The notes below the pieces were generated by a model. The model saw only the letters and a program-made list of their open reading frames with translations. It was not told the DNA's origin and searched no databases. A DNA stretch of 64,000 nucleotides from CAIQJJ01 sp964606085. Lineage in GTDB: Bacteria; Chloroflexota; Anaerolineae; Anaerolineales; UBA4823. This document shows positions 1 through 8,345 of this stretch, one piece after another. Made by a program: the position numbers and the translations under genes. Position 1 is the first letter of the stretch. The number at the start of each line of letters is the position of its first letter. Location of the stretch: positions 1 through 64,000 of the forward strand of contig CAZSFD010000002.1 in NCBI GenBank assembly GCA_964606085.1. Reading direction: 5' to 3'.

Positions 1-2
1 TG

Positions 3-641
3 TTCACCTGCGACGACGAAATCGGCGCAGACGCCACCGACCTGTTCAACTACCTGACCGGTTACTCATCCAATCACAATTTCCGCAAATTATTGGTTGC
101 CCCCATCAACCTGCGCCAGCGCCTGGAAACGCTGATCCGGCGGGAAATCGAACTGCAAAAGCAAGGCGAACCCGGTCACTTGATTTTCAAAGTGAACTCG
201 CTGGTAGATCAGTCCATGATCCGTTTGCTCTACGAAGCATCGCAAGCAGGCGTAAAAATAGATTTGATCACCCGCTACACCTGCTGCCTGCGGCCCGGCG
301 TGCCAGGCGTCAGCGAGAATATCCGGGTGATCAGCGTCCTGGGGCGTTTCCTGGAGCACAGCCGCATCTATTATTTCCGCAATGCCGGGCGCGAGGAAAT
401 CTACCTCGGCAGCGCCGACCTGATGCCGCGCAATTTAGACCGCCGCGTCGAAGTCCTTTTCCCGGTGCAGCAACCCGCTTTGATTCGCACCTTGCGCGAC
501 GAGATATTGGAAATTTACCTGAAAGATAACGTCAAGGCCCGCCTGATGAAACCAGACGGCAAATATGAACACGTCAAGCCTGAAAAGGGCGAACCGCTCA
601 TCAACAGCCAGGAATGGTTCATGAGGAAAAGAAATGGATGA
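3..641 (+). CDS. ppk1: Polyphosphate kinase 1, C-terminal part (cut by window edge)
   Basis: Polymerises ATP gamma-phosphate into polyphosphate, reversibly. Only the last 212 residues are visible; the frame is open from base 3 and the start lies outside the window. The visible part holds the PPK C2 domain, with the CCLRPGVPGVSENI stretch and the GRFLEHSRIYYF motif; the His in LEHSR matches the second conserved active-site His of the family. Its stop overlaps the start of the next gene by 8 bases (ATG at 634). A CHAD protein two genes downstream fits a polyphosphate theme. Identity is secure. Confidence 0.93.
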   Translation, partial: FTCDDEIGADATDLFNYLTGYSSNHNFRKLLVAPINLRQRLETLIRREIELQKQGEPGHLIFKVNSLVDQSMIRLLYEASQAGVKIDLITRYTCCLRPGVPGVSENIRVISVLGRFLEHSRIYYFRNAGREEIYLGSADLMPRNLDRRVEVLFPVQQPALIRTLRDEILEIYLKDNVKARLMKPDGKYEHVKPEKGEPLINSQEWFMRKRNG

Positions 642-1707
642 GCTAACCTGCTATCGTGCGCTGGCCGAGCGCCTGGATGCCCTGCCCAACGGCTTCCCGC
701 CCGCCCCCGATGGCGCCGAACTGCGCCTGCTGGCAAAGCTCTTCACTCCCGAAGAGGCCGCCCTGGCCGCCCAACTGCGCCTGACGCTCGAAACCCCGGC
801 GCAGATCGCCGCCCGCCTCGGCGCAGATGCCAAAGCCACCCGCAGCACGCTCAAAGAGATGGCCCGCCGCGGCCTGATCGCCGCCGGGCGCGGCGAGGGC
901 GGCCTGGGCTATGGCCTGATGCCCTTCGTGGTGGGCATTTACGAGATGCAAAATGGGCGTCTCGACGCCGAACTGGCCCAACGGTTCGAGGACTATTACC
1001 GCCAGGCGTTTGGCAGGTCGGCGGCTGTGCAGCCGCAGGTACACCGCGTCATCCCGATCAACCAGGCGGTCAAAAACGACCTGGAGATTCGCCCCTACGA
1101 AAGCGCCGCCGGCATCGTCGCCGCCATGCAAGCCTGGGGGGTGATAGATTGCATCTGCCGCCAGCAAAAAGCGCTCATCGGCCAGCCCTGCGCCCACCCG
1201 CTCGACAACTGCATGGTCTTCAGCGACCGCCCCGGCGCATTCGACCACGATAGCCAGGTGCGCGCCCTGACCCAAGAACAAGCGCTGGAGACGTTGCGCC
1301 AGGCTGCCGAAGCCGGGCTGGTACACTCCGTCAGCAATAACCAGCGCGGCACGTGGTACATCTGTAACTGCTGCACCTGCTCGTGCGGCCTGCTGCGCGG
1401 CGTGGCCGAACTGGGCCTGGCCGATGTGGTGGCGAAATCGCCGTTCATTTTACAAGTGGATGAAAATCGCTGCCAGGCGTGCGGGAACTGCATCGCAGCC
1501 TGTCAATTTGGCGCGTTGACCATGCAACTGACAGCCAGCCTCGACCCAAGACGCTGCGTGGGCTGCGGCGTGTGCGTGCCAAACTGCCCCGATCAGGCGC
1601 TCGCACTGATCCGCCGCAACGATGCCGCGCCCCCGCCCGAAAGCGAAGCCGAGTGGCGCGCCCAACGCGCCGCTGCCCGCGGCATTGACCTGGGGCAGGT
1701 TTTGTAG
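634..1707 (+). CDS. Cys-rich 2x[4Fe-4S] ferredoxin-domain protein with winged-helix-like N-terminus
   Basis: 357 residues. The N-terminal third (about 45-90) looks like a winged-helix DNA-binding fold (LTLETPAQIAARLGADAKATRSTLKEMARRGLI). The C-terminus carries two ferredoxin-type clusters, CQACGNCIAAC from residue 280 and CVGCGVCVPNCP from 308. Between them lie two more Cys groups, DCICRQ...C...C around 172-190 and CNCCTCSC near 245, which could bind a further metal centre. The start codon overlaps the ppk1 end, so the genes are probably co-transcribed. Function is unknown; a redox-responsive regulator or electron carrier is inference only. Confidence 0.75.
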   Translation: MDELTCYRALAERLDALPNGFPPAPDGAELRLLAKLFTPEEAALAAQLRLTLETPAQIAARLGADAKATRSTLKEMARRGLIAAGRGEGGLGYGLMPFVVGIYEMQNGRLDAELAQRFEDYYRQAFGRSAAVQPQVHRVIPINQAVKNDLEIRPYESAAGIVAAMQAWGVIDCICRQQKALIGQPCAHPLDNCMVFSDRPGAFDHDSQVRALTQEQALETLRQAAEAGLVHSVSNNQRGTWYICNCCTCSCGLLRGVAELGLADVVAKSPFILQVDENRCQACGNCIAACQFGALTMQLTASLDPRRCVGCGVCVPNCPDQALALIRRNDAAPPPESEAEWRAQRAAARGIDLGQVL

Positions 1708-1717
1708 GGAAAATGCG

Positions 1718-2713
1718 ATGAACGAACTCCCCCTCTACCTTTCCGACCTGGTCAAAGAAAGCCCGTCCGCACCGGGCATTTTGCCCGACGACAGCCTGGC
1801 CGAGGCCGGCCTGAAAACCTGGCGCTATCACTTCGCCGAAATGCTGCGCCAGGAACCGGGGACACGCCTGGGGCAAGACATCGAAGCCTTACACGATATG
1901 CGTGTGGCCACGCGCCGATTGCGCGCCTCCTTCGACATCTTCGACACCGCCTTCGACGCCAAGACGCTGCGCCCCCATCTCAAGGGCTTACGCGCCACCG
2001 GGCGCGCCCTGGGCTGGGCCAGGGATATGGATGTCTTCATCGAAAAGGCCACCATGTACCGCGAAAGCCTGCCCGCCCGCCAGCAGGCCAGCCTGCGCCC
2101 GCTGATCGAAGGCTGGCAAGCCGAACGCGCCGAAGCCCGCCAGGCCATGGTCGCCTACCTCGACAGCCAACCGTACCACCAGTTTCAACTCGCCTTTGCC
2201 AGGTTCCTGCAGCCCCCCGATGAGAGCTTCTCCCCGCTCAAAACCACCGGCCCGTCCCTGCGTCTGATCATCCCCGGCCTGGTCTACGCCCGTTTGCACG
2301 CCGTGATGGCCTACGATGCCATCCTGCCGCACATCCCAATCCCCCAATTACACGCCTTGCGCATCGAATTCAAGAAATTTCGTTACACGGTGGAATTTTT
2401 CCGCGAGGTGCTGGGCAAACCGGCCAAACCCGTCATCGAGATGATCAAAAGCCTGCAAGACCACCTGGGCGACCTGCAAGACGCCGATGTCGCCACCGAC
2501 GTGCTGCGCGCCTGGCTGGATCGCTGGGATGAGCAGCAGGCCGCCCTGCCGCTGCCCAAACGCCAGGGTCCCGTGGGAATTTTAGGCTACCTGAGCTACC
2601 AATATGCCGTGCGCCAGCAGTTGATGGGCAGCTTTCCGGCGGCATGGGCTGAGTTTATCCGCCCCGATTTTCAACAATCCATCGCCGGGATGATCGCCGG
2701 GCTGCAGGCGTAA
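1718..2713 (+). CDS. CHAD domain protein
   Basis: 331 residues from the ATG at 1718; an upstream in-frame ATG at 1622 lies inside the previous gene and is not preferred. The CHAD signature is clear: HDMRVATRRLRASFDIF near residue 50, then a second half with LHALRIEFKKFRYTVEFF and SLQDHLGDLQDADVA. These conserved His and basic residues form the polyphosphate-binding surface in characterised CHAD proteins. Presence two genes after ppk1 supports a polyphosphate-binding role. No CYTH domain is fused. It converges with the minus-strand nucleotidyltransferase, 6 bases away. Confidence 0.88.
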   Translation: MNELPLYLSDLVKESPSAPGILPDDSLAEAGLKTWRYHFAEMLRQEPGTRLGQDIEALHDMRVATRRLRASFDIFDTAFDAKTLRPHLKGLRATGRALGWARDMDVFIEKATMYRESLPARQQASLRPLIEGWQAERAEARQAMVAYLDSQPYHQFQLAFARFLQPPDESFSPLKTTGPSLRLIIPGLVYARLHAVMAYDAILPHIPIPQLHALRIEFKKFRYTVEFFREVLGKPAKPVIEMIKSLQDHLGDLQDADVATDVLRAWLDRWDEQQAALPLPKRQGPVGILGYLSYQYAVRQQLMGSFPAAWAEFIRPDFQQSIAGMIAGLQA

Positions 2714-2719
2714 AGCCGC

Positions 2720-3883
2720 TCAACGCCGCGGCCAGATCGCCCGCCACAGCCACAGAAACGGGCGCAACAGCAGATAGAGGGGGAAAAGCCAATCGGGCAG
2801 GGTCACCTGATCCCAATCATCTTGCACGAACAACAACTGGCCCACCACCCGCCAGGCATAAACCCACGAACCCTTCATGCGCAGGTGATAGCGCAGCAAA
2901 CGCAAACGCGGCATCGGGCGCTCGCCATCGGCCACATCACCGCCAGCGTGGATCGATGCGAGGGCCTGTTGCGCCAGGGCCTGCACAGCCGCATCTTCGA
3001 TCAGCGCGGCAAAGGACGGCGGGACGGGCCAGGCAAACAAATCGCGCGCCAGCCGCAACGCCTGGCCGAGCGGGCGCAGCAAATCCAGTGCGGCCATGCG
3101 CTCATAAACCAGCGACCAATCGGGCGGGGGGTCGCGGCGCAGCAGCACGGCCACATCGCTCAACCACTTCAGCCGCGTCCAGGCGTGCTGTGAGCCATGC
3201 ACCACCAGGTACGCCAACAGGTCTTCATCGCTCAAATCCAGCAGGCCCGCCCGGCCCAGCGGGTGCGCACGGGCAAGGAACTGTGCCGAGGCAGCCGGGG
3301 GCAGCAGGGCGGCATCGCTGAGCGCCCAATGCAATTCCACCCGCAGCCGGGATACCCGGTGAACGTAGACCACATGATGGCTGATTTGCCGGTACACGCG
3401 CCAGCGCAGCGGCGTGAGGCCAGCCCGCGGCACCTCGCGCCGGTAGCCGTTGGCCTGCAAGAGGGCCTCAGCCGCCTGAAATTGCCCCTCGGCCACCAAC
3501 AGATCGAGATCGAGCATCGCCCGCAAGCCCACATCGCCATACAGCCTTTGCGCCAACAGCGGGCCTTTCAGCGGGCATAGCGGCACGCCCGCCGCAGCAA
3601 ACAGGCCAGCCAGGCGGTTCAATTCGGCGGCCAGTTGCAGGCTTGGGCGGCTGTTGCGCCCGTTGAACTGTTGCAGATCAGCCAGGATGGACGCCGGCAG
3701 CAGGTCGGCGGCGTGCTGTTTCAGGTTGTGATGCAGCAGCGGCAGCAAGCCATGACGCTGCCCCAGGCGCAGCAGGCGCGGCCAATCGGACGTTTGCTGG
3801 CACAAGCGGCGCAGCGCAGCCACCTCGTCCGGCCGCAGGGGGTGCATGGCGCAAACGCACAGCAGTTGAAATTCGGCATCCAT
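2720..3883 (-). CDS. Nucleotidyltransferase family protein (NTP_transf_5 type)
   Basis: 387 residues. The family motif is seen as CPLKGPLLAQRLYGD followed by LRAMLDLDLLV, where the Asp pair in DLDLL is the expected metal ligand of the nucleotidyltransferase fold. A helical C-terminal half ends in hydrophobic segments (LPDWLFPLYLLLRPFLWLWRA). Proteins of this family are often found in lasso-peptide clusters, and here it lies 85 bases downstream of a lasso-like precursor on the same strand, separated by a strong hairpin. Substrate is unknown; modification of the peptide is inference. Confidence 0.78.
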   Translation of the reverse strand: MDAEFQLLCVCAMHPLRPDEVAALRRLCQQTSDWPRLLRLGQRHGLLPLLHHNLKQHAADLLPASILADLQQFNGRNSRPSLQLAAELNRLAGLFAAAGVPLCPLKGPLLAQRLYGDVGLRAMLDLDLLVAEGQFQAAEALLQANGYRREVPRAGLTPLRWRVYRQISHHVVYVHRVSRLRVELHWALSDAALLPPAASAQFLARAHPLGRAGLLDLSDEDLLAYLVVHGSQHAWTRLKWLSDVAVLLRRDPPPDWSLVYERMAALDLLRPLGQALRLARDLFAWPVPPSFAALIEDAAVQALAQQALASIHAGGDVADGERPMPRLRLLRYHLRMKGSWVYAWRVVGQLLFVQDDWDQVTLPDWLFPLYLLLRPFLWLWRAIWPRR

Positions 3884-3908
3884 TTATCGCTACGCTTTCC
3901 GCAAAGAC

Positions 3909-3936
3909 AACGCCCTCCCCGGCCAGGGAGGGCGTT
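3909..3936 (-). terminator. Intercistronic hairpin between precursor peptide and nucleotidyltransferase
   Basis: Perfect 11-bp stem AACGCCCTCCC / GGGAGGGCGTT with a 6-base loop. Read on the minus strand it is followed only by a weak T-rich stretch (TGTCTTTG), so it looks like a leaky terminator or an mRNA-stabilising 3' structure that would favour the precursor transcript over the enzyme. Confidence 0.6.
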
Positions 3937-3968
3937 GCAGCAAATGAAAGGGGGACGGAATCGGAAGC

Positions 3969-4121
3969 CTAAGAACTATAGCGAAGGGCGGCACTGCCAT
4001 CGGCAATAGAATAACCGCCAGCCTTTGTTTCATCAATGTTCAAGGCGGTCAATTTGGGGGCGGCCCAGGGGCGTTTTTCGGCCACGGGTTGGGTGGATGA
4101 GGGATTTGTTTGCTGGTCCAT
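3969..4121 (-). CDS. Candidate lasso-peptide (RiPP) precursor, 50 aa
   Basis: The gene encodes 50 residues from an ATG at 4121 preceded by AGGAG 6 bases upstream. Leader residues 16-33 read KRPWAAPKLTALNIDETK, matching the W/Y-x-x-P-x-L-x-x-L pattern recognised by RRE (PqqD-like) proteins, with Thr32 at the penultimate leader position. If cleavage follows Lys33, the core is AGGYSIADGSAALRYSS, with Ala1 and Asp8 spaced for an 8-residue macrolactam ring, as in paeninodin-type lasso peptides (Ala1-Asp9 there). It has its own promoter and lies just after argF. The expected protease, RRE protein and cyclase genes are absent from the window, so it is either orphaned or served in trans. Confidence 0.68.
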   Translation of the reverse strand: MDQQTNPSSTQPVAEKRPWAAPKLTALNIDETKAGGYSIADGSAALRYSS

Positions 4122-4172
4122 AGCATCTCCTTATGTGATTTTTCGATTGGAATTGACCATCACGGCAGGCCC

Positions 4173-4201
4173 ATTATAGCGCATGTGCGGGATGGTCGCA
4201 A
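4173..4201 (-). promoter_or_regulatory. Promoter of the precursor peptide gene
   Basis: On the minus strand TTGCGA (4201-4196) is followed after 17 bases by a perfect TATAAT (4178-4173). Predicted transcription starts near 4166, giving a leader of about 45 bases. It lies directly after argF, so the peptide gene need not depend on argF read-through. Confidence 0.6.
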
Positions 4202-4206
4202 TCATG

Positions 4207-5208
4207 TCAATGGCCCAACGTCGCCACCATCACGGCTTTGATGGTGTGCATGCGGTTTTCGGCCTGGTCGAAGACAATCGAACGCGGCGACTCGAACACG
4301 TCGTCGGTCACTTCCAGGCCATCCAGCCCGGTTTTCTGGTAGATTTCCTCGCCGACGACGGTCTCGCGGTTGTGAAAGGCCGGCAGGCAGTGCATGAACT
4401 TGACCGCCGGGTTGCCGGTTTTTTCGATCATGGCGGCGTTGACCTGGTAGGGGGTCAGCAGGCGCACGCGTTCATCCCACACTTCTTTCGGTTCACCCAT
4501 CGAAACCCATACATCGGTGTGCAGGTAATCCACCCCGTTCACGGCGGCAGCTACATCCTCGGTCAGGGTCAGGCGTGCGCCAGATTGTTCGGCCCGTTGG
4601 CGCGCCTGGGCCACCAGATCGGGTTTCGGCCACAGCGCTTGCGGGGCGCAGATGCGCACGTCCATGCCCAGCAAACAGCCTACCACCATCAGCGAGTTAC
4701 CCATATTGAAACGCGCATCGCCCACATAGCAGTAAGAAATTTGCTCCAACGGTTTGGGGCTGTGCTGGCGCATCGTCAGCACGTCAGCCAGCGATTGGGT
4801 GGGGTGAAATTCATCGGTCAGGCCATTCCACACCGGCACGCCCGCATATTGGCCCAGCGTTTCGACGATCTCCTGGCCGAAGCCGCGATACTGAATGCCA
4901 TCGTACATGCGCCCCAACACGCGCGCCGTGTCTTTCATCGACTCCTTGTGGCCGATCTGCGTGCCGCTCGGCCCCAGGTAGGTGACATGCGCCCCCTGGT
5001 CGAAGGCGGCCACCTCGAAGGCGCAGCGCGTGCGCGTCGAAGTCTTCTCGAAGATCAGGGCGATGTTCTTGCCCACCAGCCGCGGCTGCTCATAGCCGCC
5101 ATATTTGGCCGCCTTGAGGTCCGCCGAGAGCTTGAGTAAAAAAAGAAATTCATCCTGGCTGAAATCGAGTTCTTTGAGGAAATTGCGATTGCGTAAGTTG
5201 AAGGCCAT
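4207..5208 (-). CDS. argF: Ornithine carbamoyltransferase
   Basis: 333 residues, the usual length. Makes citrulline from ornithine and carbamoyl phosphate in arginine synthesis. Carbamoyl-phosphate motif FEKTSTRTRC at residues 53-62, HPTQ motif in the middle, and the ornithine-site HCLPAFH near residue 272. The ATG at 5208 is chosen because AGGAG lies 8 bases before it; ATG 5214 is too close to that site. No other arg gene is in the window. Divergent from the LacI gene. Confidence 0.96.
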   Translation of the reverse strand: MAFNLRNRNFLKELDFSQDEFLFLLKLSADLKAAKYGGYEQPRLVGKNIALIFEKTSTRTRCAFEVAAFDQGAHVTYLGPSGTQIGHKESMKDTARVLGRMYDGIQYRGFGQEIVETLGQYAGVPVWNGLTDEFHPTQSLADVLTMRQHSPKPLEQISYCYVGDARFNMGNSLMVVGCLLGMDVRICAPQALWPKPDLVAQARQRAEQSGARLTLTEDVAAAVNGVDYLHTDVWVSMGEPKEVWDERVRLLTPYQVNAAMIEKTGNPAVKFMHCLPAFHNRETVVGEEIYQKTGLDGLEVTDDVFESPRSIVFDQAENRMHTIKAVMVATLGH

Positions 5209-5244
5209 AGTCATCACTCCTGAATGGGAAAGGGACTTTTTTCG

Positions 5245-5253
5245 ATTATAGCA
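5245..5253 (-). promoter_or_regulatory. Extended -10 promoter of argF
   Basis: Minus-strand TGCTATAAT is a full extended -10 element. No good -35 box sits at the normal distance, which is typical of extended -10 promoters. The leader to the argF ATG is about 30 bases. Confidence 0.55.
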
Positions 5254-5281
5254 GGCTATCTGCCAGACAAAGGATTGGCTC

Positions 5282-5332
5282 TTGACTTGCCAAGGCCTTT
5301 CTGCCATAATTACTATAACGTTCAAGTGAACG
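5282..5332 (+). promoter_or_regulatory. LacI-gene promoter with overlapping operator palindrome
   Basis: TTGACT (5282-5287), a 17-base spacer and CATAAT (5305-5310) form a good sigma-70 promoter. Immediately downstream, CGTTCA-AG-TGAACG (5319-5332) is a perfect inverted repeat over the expected transcription start. This is the size and position of a LacI-family operator, so the regulator probably represses itself. Confidence 0.68.
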
Positions 5333-5345
5333 ATAAAGGAACCCC

Positions 5346-6371
5346 ATGTCCCGCCGCATTCACCAACCTACCATGCGCGAAGTCGCCGCCCTGGCCGGGG
5401 TCTCGGTGCAGACGGTTTCGTTCGTGATCAACAATAACCCGGTGATCACGCCCGAAACGCGCCAGCGCGTGCTGGATGCCATCGCCCAGGTTGGCTACAC
5501 GCCCGATGCGTCGGCGCGTTCGCTGCGCTCAGGGCGCTCGCAGGTGATCGGCCTGCTTATCCCTGATGCGCACAACCCCCATTTCTGGGCCATTTTGGAT
5601 GGCGCGGAACAGGAAGCGCTCGCCAGCGGGTACAGCCTGATCCTGGCGACCGCCTCGATCAACCGCCAGCGCGAACGCCGCGCCTTCGACGGCCTGGCGC
5701 GCCAGCACCTTGACGGGCTGATCCTGCTGCTCACCTACCCTGAAGATTTCGCCAGTGATGTGATCCGTTTGCGGCAGAAAGGCGTGCCGATCGTGGTAGA
5801 TGGGGCCATGTTCGACGATGTTGACCGGGTGTGGTTGCACTACCGGGCGGCGGCGCGCGAGCTGATGGATCACTTGTTCGGCCTCGGCCATCGGCGCATC
5901 GGGTTCATCCAGGGCGTGGGGCGGCAAGATCACCTGGCGGGCAAAGACCGCACCGATACCTATCACGCCAAAATGCAGGAGGCCGGGCTGCCGCCCATCG
6001 TCATTGCCTGCGGCAACACGCTCGAAGAAGGTTTCGCCGCCGCCAACCAGATGCTCGATTTGGCCGCCCGCCCGACCGCCATCGTGGGCATGAACGATCT
6101 GATGGCCTACGGCGCGGTGCAGGCCGCCATGCAGCGCGGCCTGCGCGTGCCGCAAGATGTCTCAGTGGCCGGGTTCGACGATGACGCCATGTTCCGCCTG
6201 CTCACCCCGCCGCTGACCACCGGCAGCGTGGATGGTGCGGCCTTTGGCGCACAGGCTGTGCAGCTCATTCTCAACCGGCTGCAAAACCCCGCGCTCGAAC
6301 CGCAGCGTTCGCATGTGCCTTCGCAGTTGATCGTGCGCGGTTCCACCGGGCCATGCGTGGGGCAAAATTAA
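5346..6371 (+). CDS. LacI family transcriptional regulator
   Basis: 341 residues. N-terminal HTH (TMREVAALAGVSVQTVSFVINNNPVITPETRQRVL, starting at residue 9) with the hinge helix SARSLRSGRSQVIG, then a periplasmic-binding-type sensor domain (GLLIPDAHNPHFWAILDGAEQEA ... VAGFDDDAMFRLLTPPLTT). It heads a one-strand sugar-metabolism cluster ending near 15.8 kb. The cluster genes probably form its regulon, and its own promoter carries a palindromic operator. The ligand cannot be predicted from sequence. Confidence 0.93.
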   Translation: MSRRIHQPTMREVAALAGVSVQTVSFVINNNPVITPETRQRVLDAIAQVGYTPDASARSLRSGRSQVIGLLIPDAHNPHFWAILDGAEQEALASGYSLILATASINRQRERRAFDGLARQHLDGLILLLTYPEDFASDVIRLRQKGVPIVVDGAMFDDVDRVWLHYRAAARELMDHLFGLGHRRIGFIQGVGRQDHLAGKDRTDTYHAKMQEAGLPPIVIACGNTLEEGFAAANQMLDLAARPTAIVGMNDLMAYGAVQAAMQRGLRVPQDVSVAGFDDDAMFRLLTPPLTTGSVDGAAFGAQAVQLILNRLQNPALEPQRSHVPSQLIVRGSTGPCVGQN

Positions 6372-6404
6372 TTATGCCCTACCAAAGCAGTATCGGGAGA
6401 AACC

Positions 6405-7451
6405 ATGAAAGAAAAACTCGGCCTCGGCATTCTCAGCTTTGCTCATGGACATGCGAACGTTTATTGCCAGGTGATCAAGGATTTCGCGGACGCGGGATTA
6501 ATCGCCGCCTGGGATGACGATCCCGCCCGCGGCGGCGCGGCGTGTGAACGCTTCGGAATCCCTCTGTACGCCACGCCCACCGCGGTCATCGAAAACCCCG
6601 CCGTACAGGCCGTCATCGTCACCTGCGAAACCAACCGCCACGCCGACCTGATCGAACAGGCCGCCGCGGCGGGTAAGCACATCTTGTGTCAGAAGCCGCT
6701 GGCCACCACCCTGGAAGATTGCGACCGCATCATCGCCGCCGTCAACCAGCATGGCGTCAAGTTCAGCATGGCCTACCAGATGCGCCACGACCCGGTCAAC
6801 CAGAAGATCAAGGAACTGCTCGAAGCCGGGGCGGTGGGCAAGGTGGCGCTGGTGCGCCGCCGTCATTCGATTGGTGTGCTGCTTGATCCCGGCTTCGTCA
6901 ACGGGCCATCGCGTTGGCACATGGACCCCATCGCCAACGTGGGCATGTTCTTCGATGACGCCACGCACGCCGCCGATTGGTTCTACTGGATGCTTGGCAG
7001 GCCGCGCAGCGTGATGGCGGAAATTGACAATGTGGTCACCAACGTGGCCCCCGACGACAACGGCGTGGCAATCTACCGCTTCGCCCACGGCGAGATCGGC
7101 ACGCTGGTCAACTCCTCGACGACGGTCGCCGCCGTTGGCACCACCGAAATCTACGGTGACGAAGGCACGATCATCCACGATTACGGCGACCTGGTTTCTA
7201 CCAACGTGCCGCGCCCGGCAGATGCCATCCCCCTGCGCATGATTCGTAAAGGTGAAACCGCCTGGACGGAGTTCCCCATCCCGCTGCCGCAACGCCACGC
7301 CGAGCGCCTGGCGGCCATCCCACGCCCGTTCGTGGATTACATCCTGGGCCGCACCGACCAGACCGTCAGCGCCGAAGATGGCCGCGTGGCCGTGGAGATG
7401 GTGCTGGCGGCGTATCAATCGGCCCAAACAGGCCAGCGGATTGAACTGTAA
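6405..7451 (+). CDS. Gfo/Idh/MocA family oxidoreductase (copy 1)
   Basis: 348 residues: N-terminal Rossmann NAD(P) domain, C-terminal alpha/beta substrate domain. The catalytic-Lys motif reads QKP at residues 96-98 instead of the usual EKP, with Lys kept. The substrate domain has YQMRHDPVNQKI and later WHMDP...DDATHAADWFYWMLGRP, where DDATH supplies a conserved His. Start ATG follows GGGAGA. First enzyme after the LacI gene, so it is the best candidate for the first redox step on the regulated sugar. Exact substrate unknown. Confidence 0.9.
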   Translation: MKEKLGLGILSFAHGHANVYCQVIKDFADAGLIAAWDDDPARGGAACERFGIPLYATPTAVIENPAVQAVIVTCETNRHADLIEQAAAAGKHILCQKPLATTLEDCDRIIAAVNQHGVKFSMAYQMRHDPVNQKIKELLEAGAVGKVALVRRRHSIGVLLDPGFVNGPSRWHMDPIANVGMFFDDATHAADWFYWMLGRPRSVMAEIDNVVTNVAPDDNGVAIYRFAHGEIGTLVNSSTTVAAVGTTEIYGDEGTIIHDYGDLVSTNVPRPADAIPLRMIRKGETAWTEFPIPLPQRHAERLAAIPRPFVDYILGRTDQTVSAEDGRVAVEMVLAAYQSAQTGQRIEL

Positions 7452-7500
7452 GGCGAAATTTATTTCGCCCGTGAACCAAAAAGGCAAACTGAAGTTTGCC
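7452..7500 (+). repeat. Two adjacent short palindromes in the intergenic gap
   Basis: GGCGAAATTTATTTCGCC (7452-7469) and GGCAAACTGAAGTTTGCC (7483-7500) are two hairpins of similar size directly after the stop of the first oxidoreductase gene. They belong to the wider set of word-palindromes in gaps of this window. Confidence 0.7.
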
Positions 7501-7520
7501 CTACGTGAAAGGAGATTCCC

Positions 7521-8345
7521 TTGTACTCCCATTGGACTGAAAACACCGTACTCGTCAATGGCATCGCCATGCACTACACCCGCACCGGCGATGGCAGCAA
7601 ACCCCCGCTGGTGCTGGCGCACGGCTTTTCTGATCACGGCCTGTGCTGGCTGCCGGTAGCGCGTGATCTGGAGGCCGATTATGACGTGATTTTGCCCGAT
7701 GCCCGCGGCCATGGAAGATCGGCGCGCGTGCAGCCAGGTGAAGCAGTGGATCAGGCTGCCGACCTGGCCGGGCTGATCCGCGCATTGATGCTGTACAGGC
7801 CCATCGTCGGCGGGCATTCGATGGGCGCAGCCACTGCCGCCACGATGGAAGCGCAGTTTCCTGGCCTGGCGCGGGCGCTGCTGCTCGAAGACCCACCCTG
7901 GCGCGAACCAGACCCCATACCAACCCCGCCACCCACCCCGGCCCCGCCCGCTTCGATGGCGCAGTGGATCATTGACCTGAAAGAACTCAGCGAAGTCGAG
8001 ATGATCGCCAAATGCCGCGCCGACAACCCCACCTGGCCCGAAGTGGAATTGCAGCCGTGGGCGGAGTCGAAAATTCAGTTTGATCTCGGTTTCTTGCAAG
8101 CAGCCCGCTTTCGCGACCCCGACTGGACGCATGTAGTCAAGGCATTGAGCATACCCACCCTGCTGATCACTGCCGACCCGGCTAAAAGCGCCATTGTCAC
8201 ACCGGCTTCAGCCTATAAGGCTGCCTCGCTCAATAAGCTGGTGCAGGTAACGCAAATTGACGACGCCGGTCACTGCATCCGCCGCGAAAACTACGCCGAC
8301 TATATGGCTGCCCTAACCGATTTCCTGAAAGGACTGGCCGCATGA
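7521..8345 (+). CDS. Alpha/beta hydrolase
   Basis: 274 residues from a TTG codon at 7521, chosen because GGAG lies 6 bases before it and no ATG precedes the conserved fold. The fold shows HGFSDHG (oxyanion region), the nucleophile elbow GGHSMG with Ser100, and the catalytic His in DDAGHCIRREN near the C-terminus. A Pro-rich loop (PIPTPPPTPAPP) lies in the cap region. The stop overlaps the next start (ATGA), so it is translationally coupled to the acetyltransferase. Substrate not predictable; ester or lactone hydrolysis fits the cluster. Confidence 0.85.
   Translation: MYSHWTENTVLVNGIAMHYTRTGDGSKPPLVLAHGFSDHGLCWLPVARDLEADYDVILPDARGHGRSARVQPGEAVDQAADLAGLIRALMLYRPIVGGHSMGAATAATMEAQFPGLARALLLEDPPWREPDPIPTPPPTPAPPASMAQWIIDLKELSEVEMIAKCRADNPTWPEVELQPWAESKIQFDLGFLQAARFRDPDWTHVVKALSIPTLLITADPAKSAIVTPASAYKAASLNKLVQVTQIDDAGHCIRRENYADYMAALTDFLKGLAA

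Noticed and set aside
6498..8132. A 544-codon open frame on the minus strand
   Set aside because: It mirrors two well-supported plus-strand genes (Gfo/Idh and hydrolase) in GC-rich DNA, has no family motif and no ribosome site.
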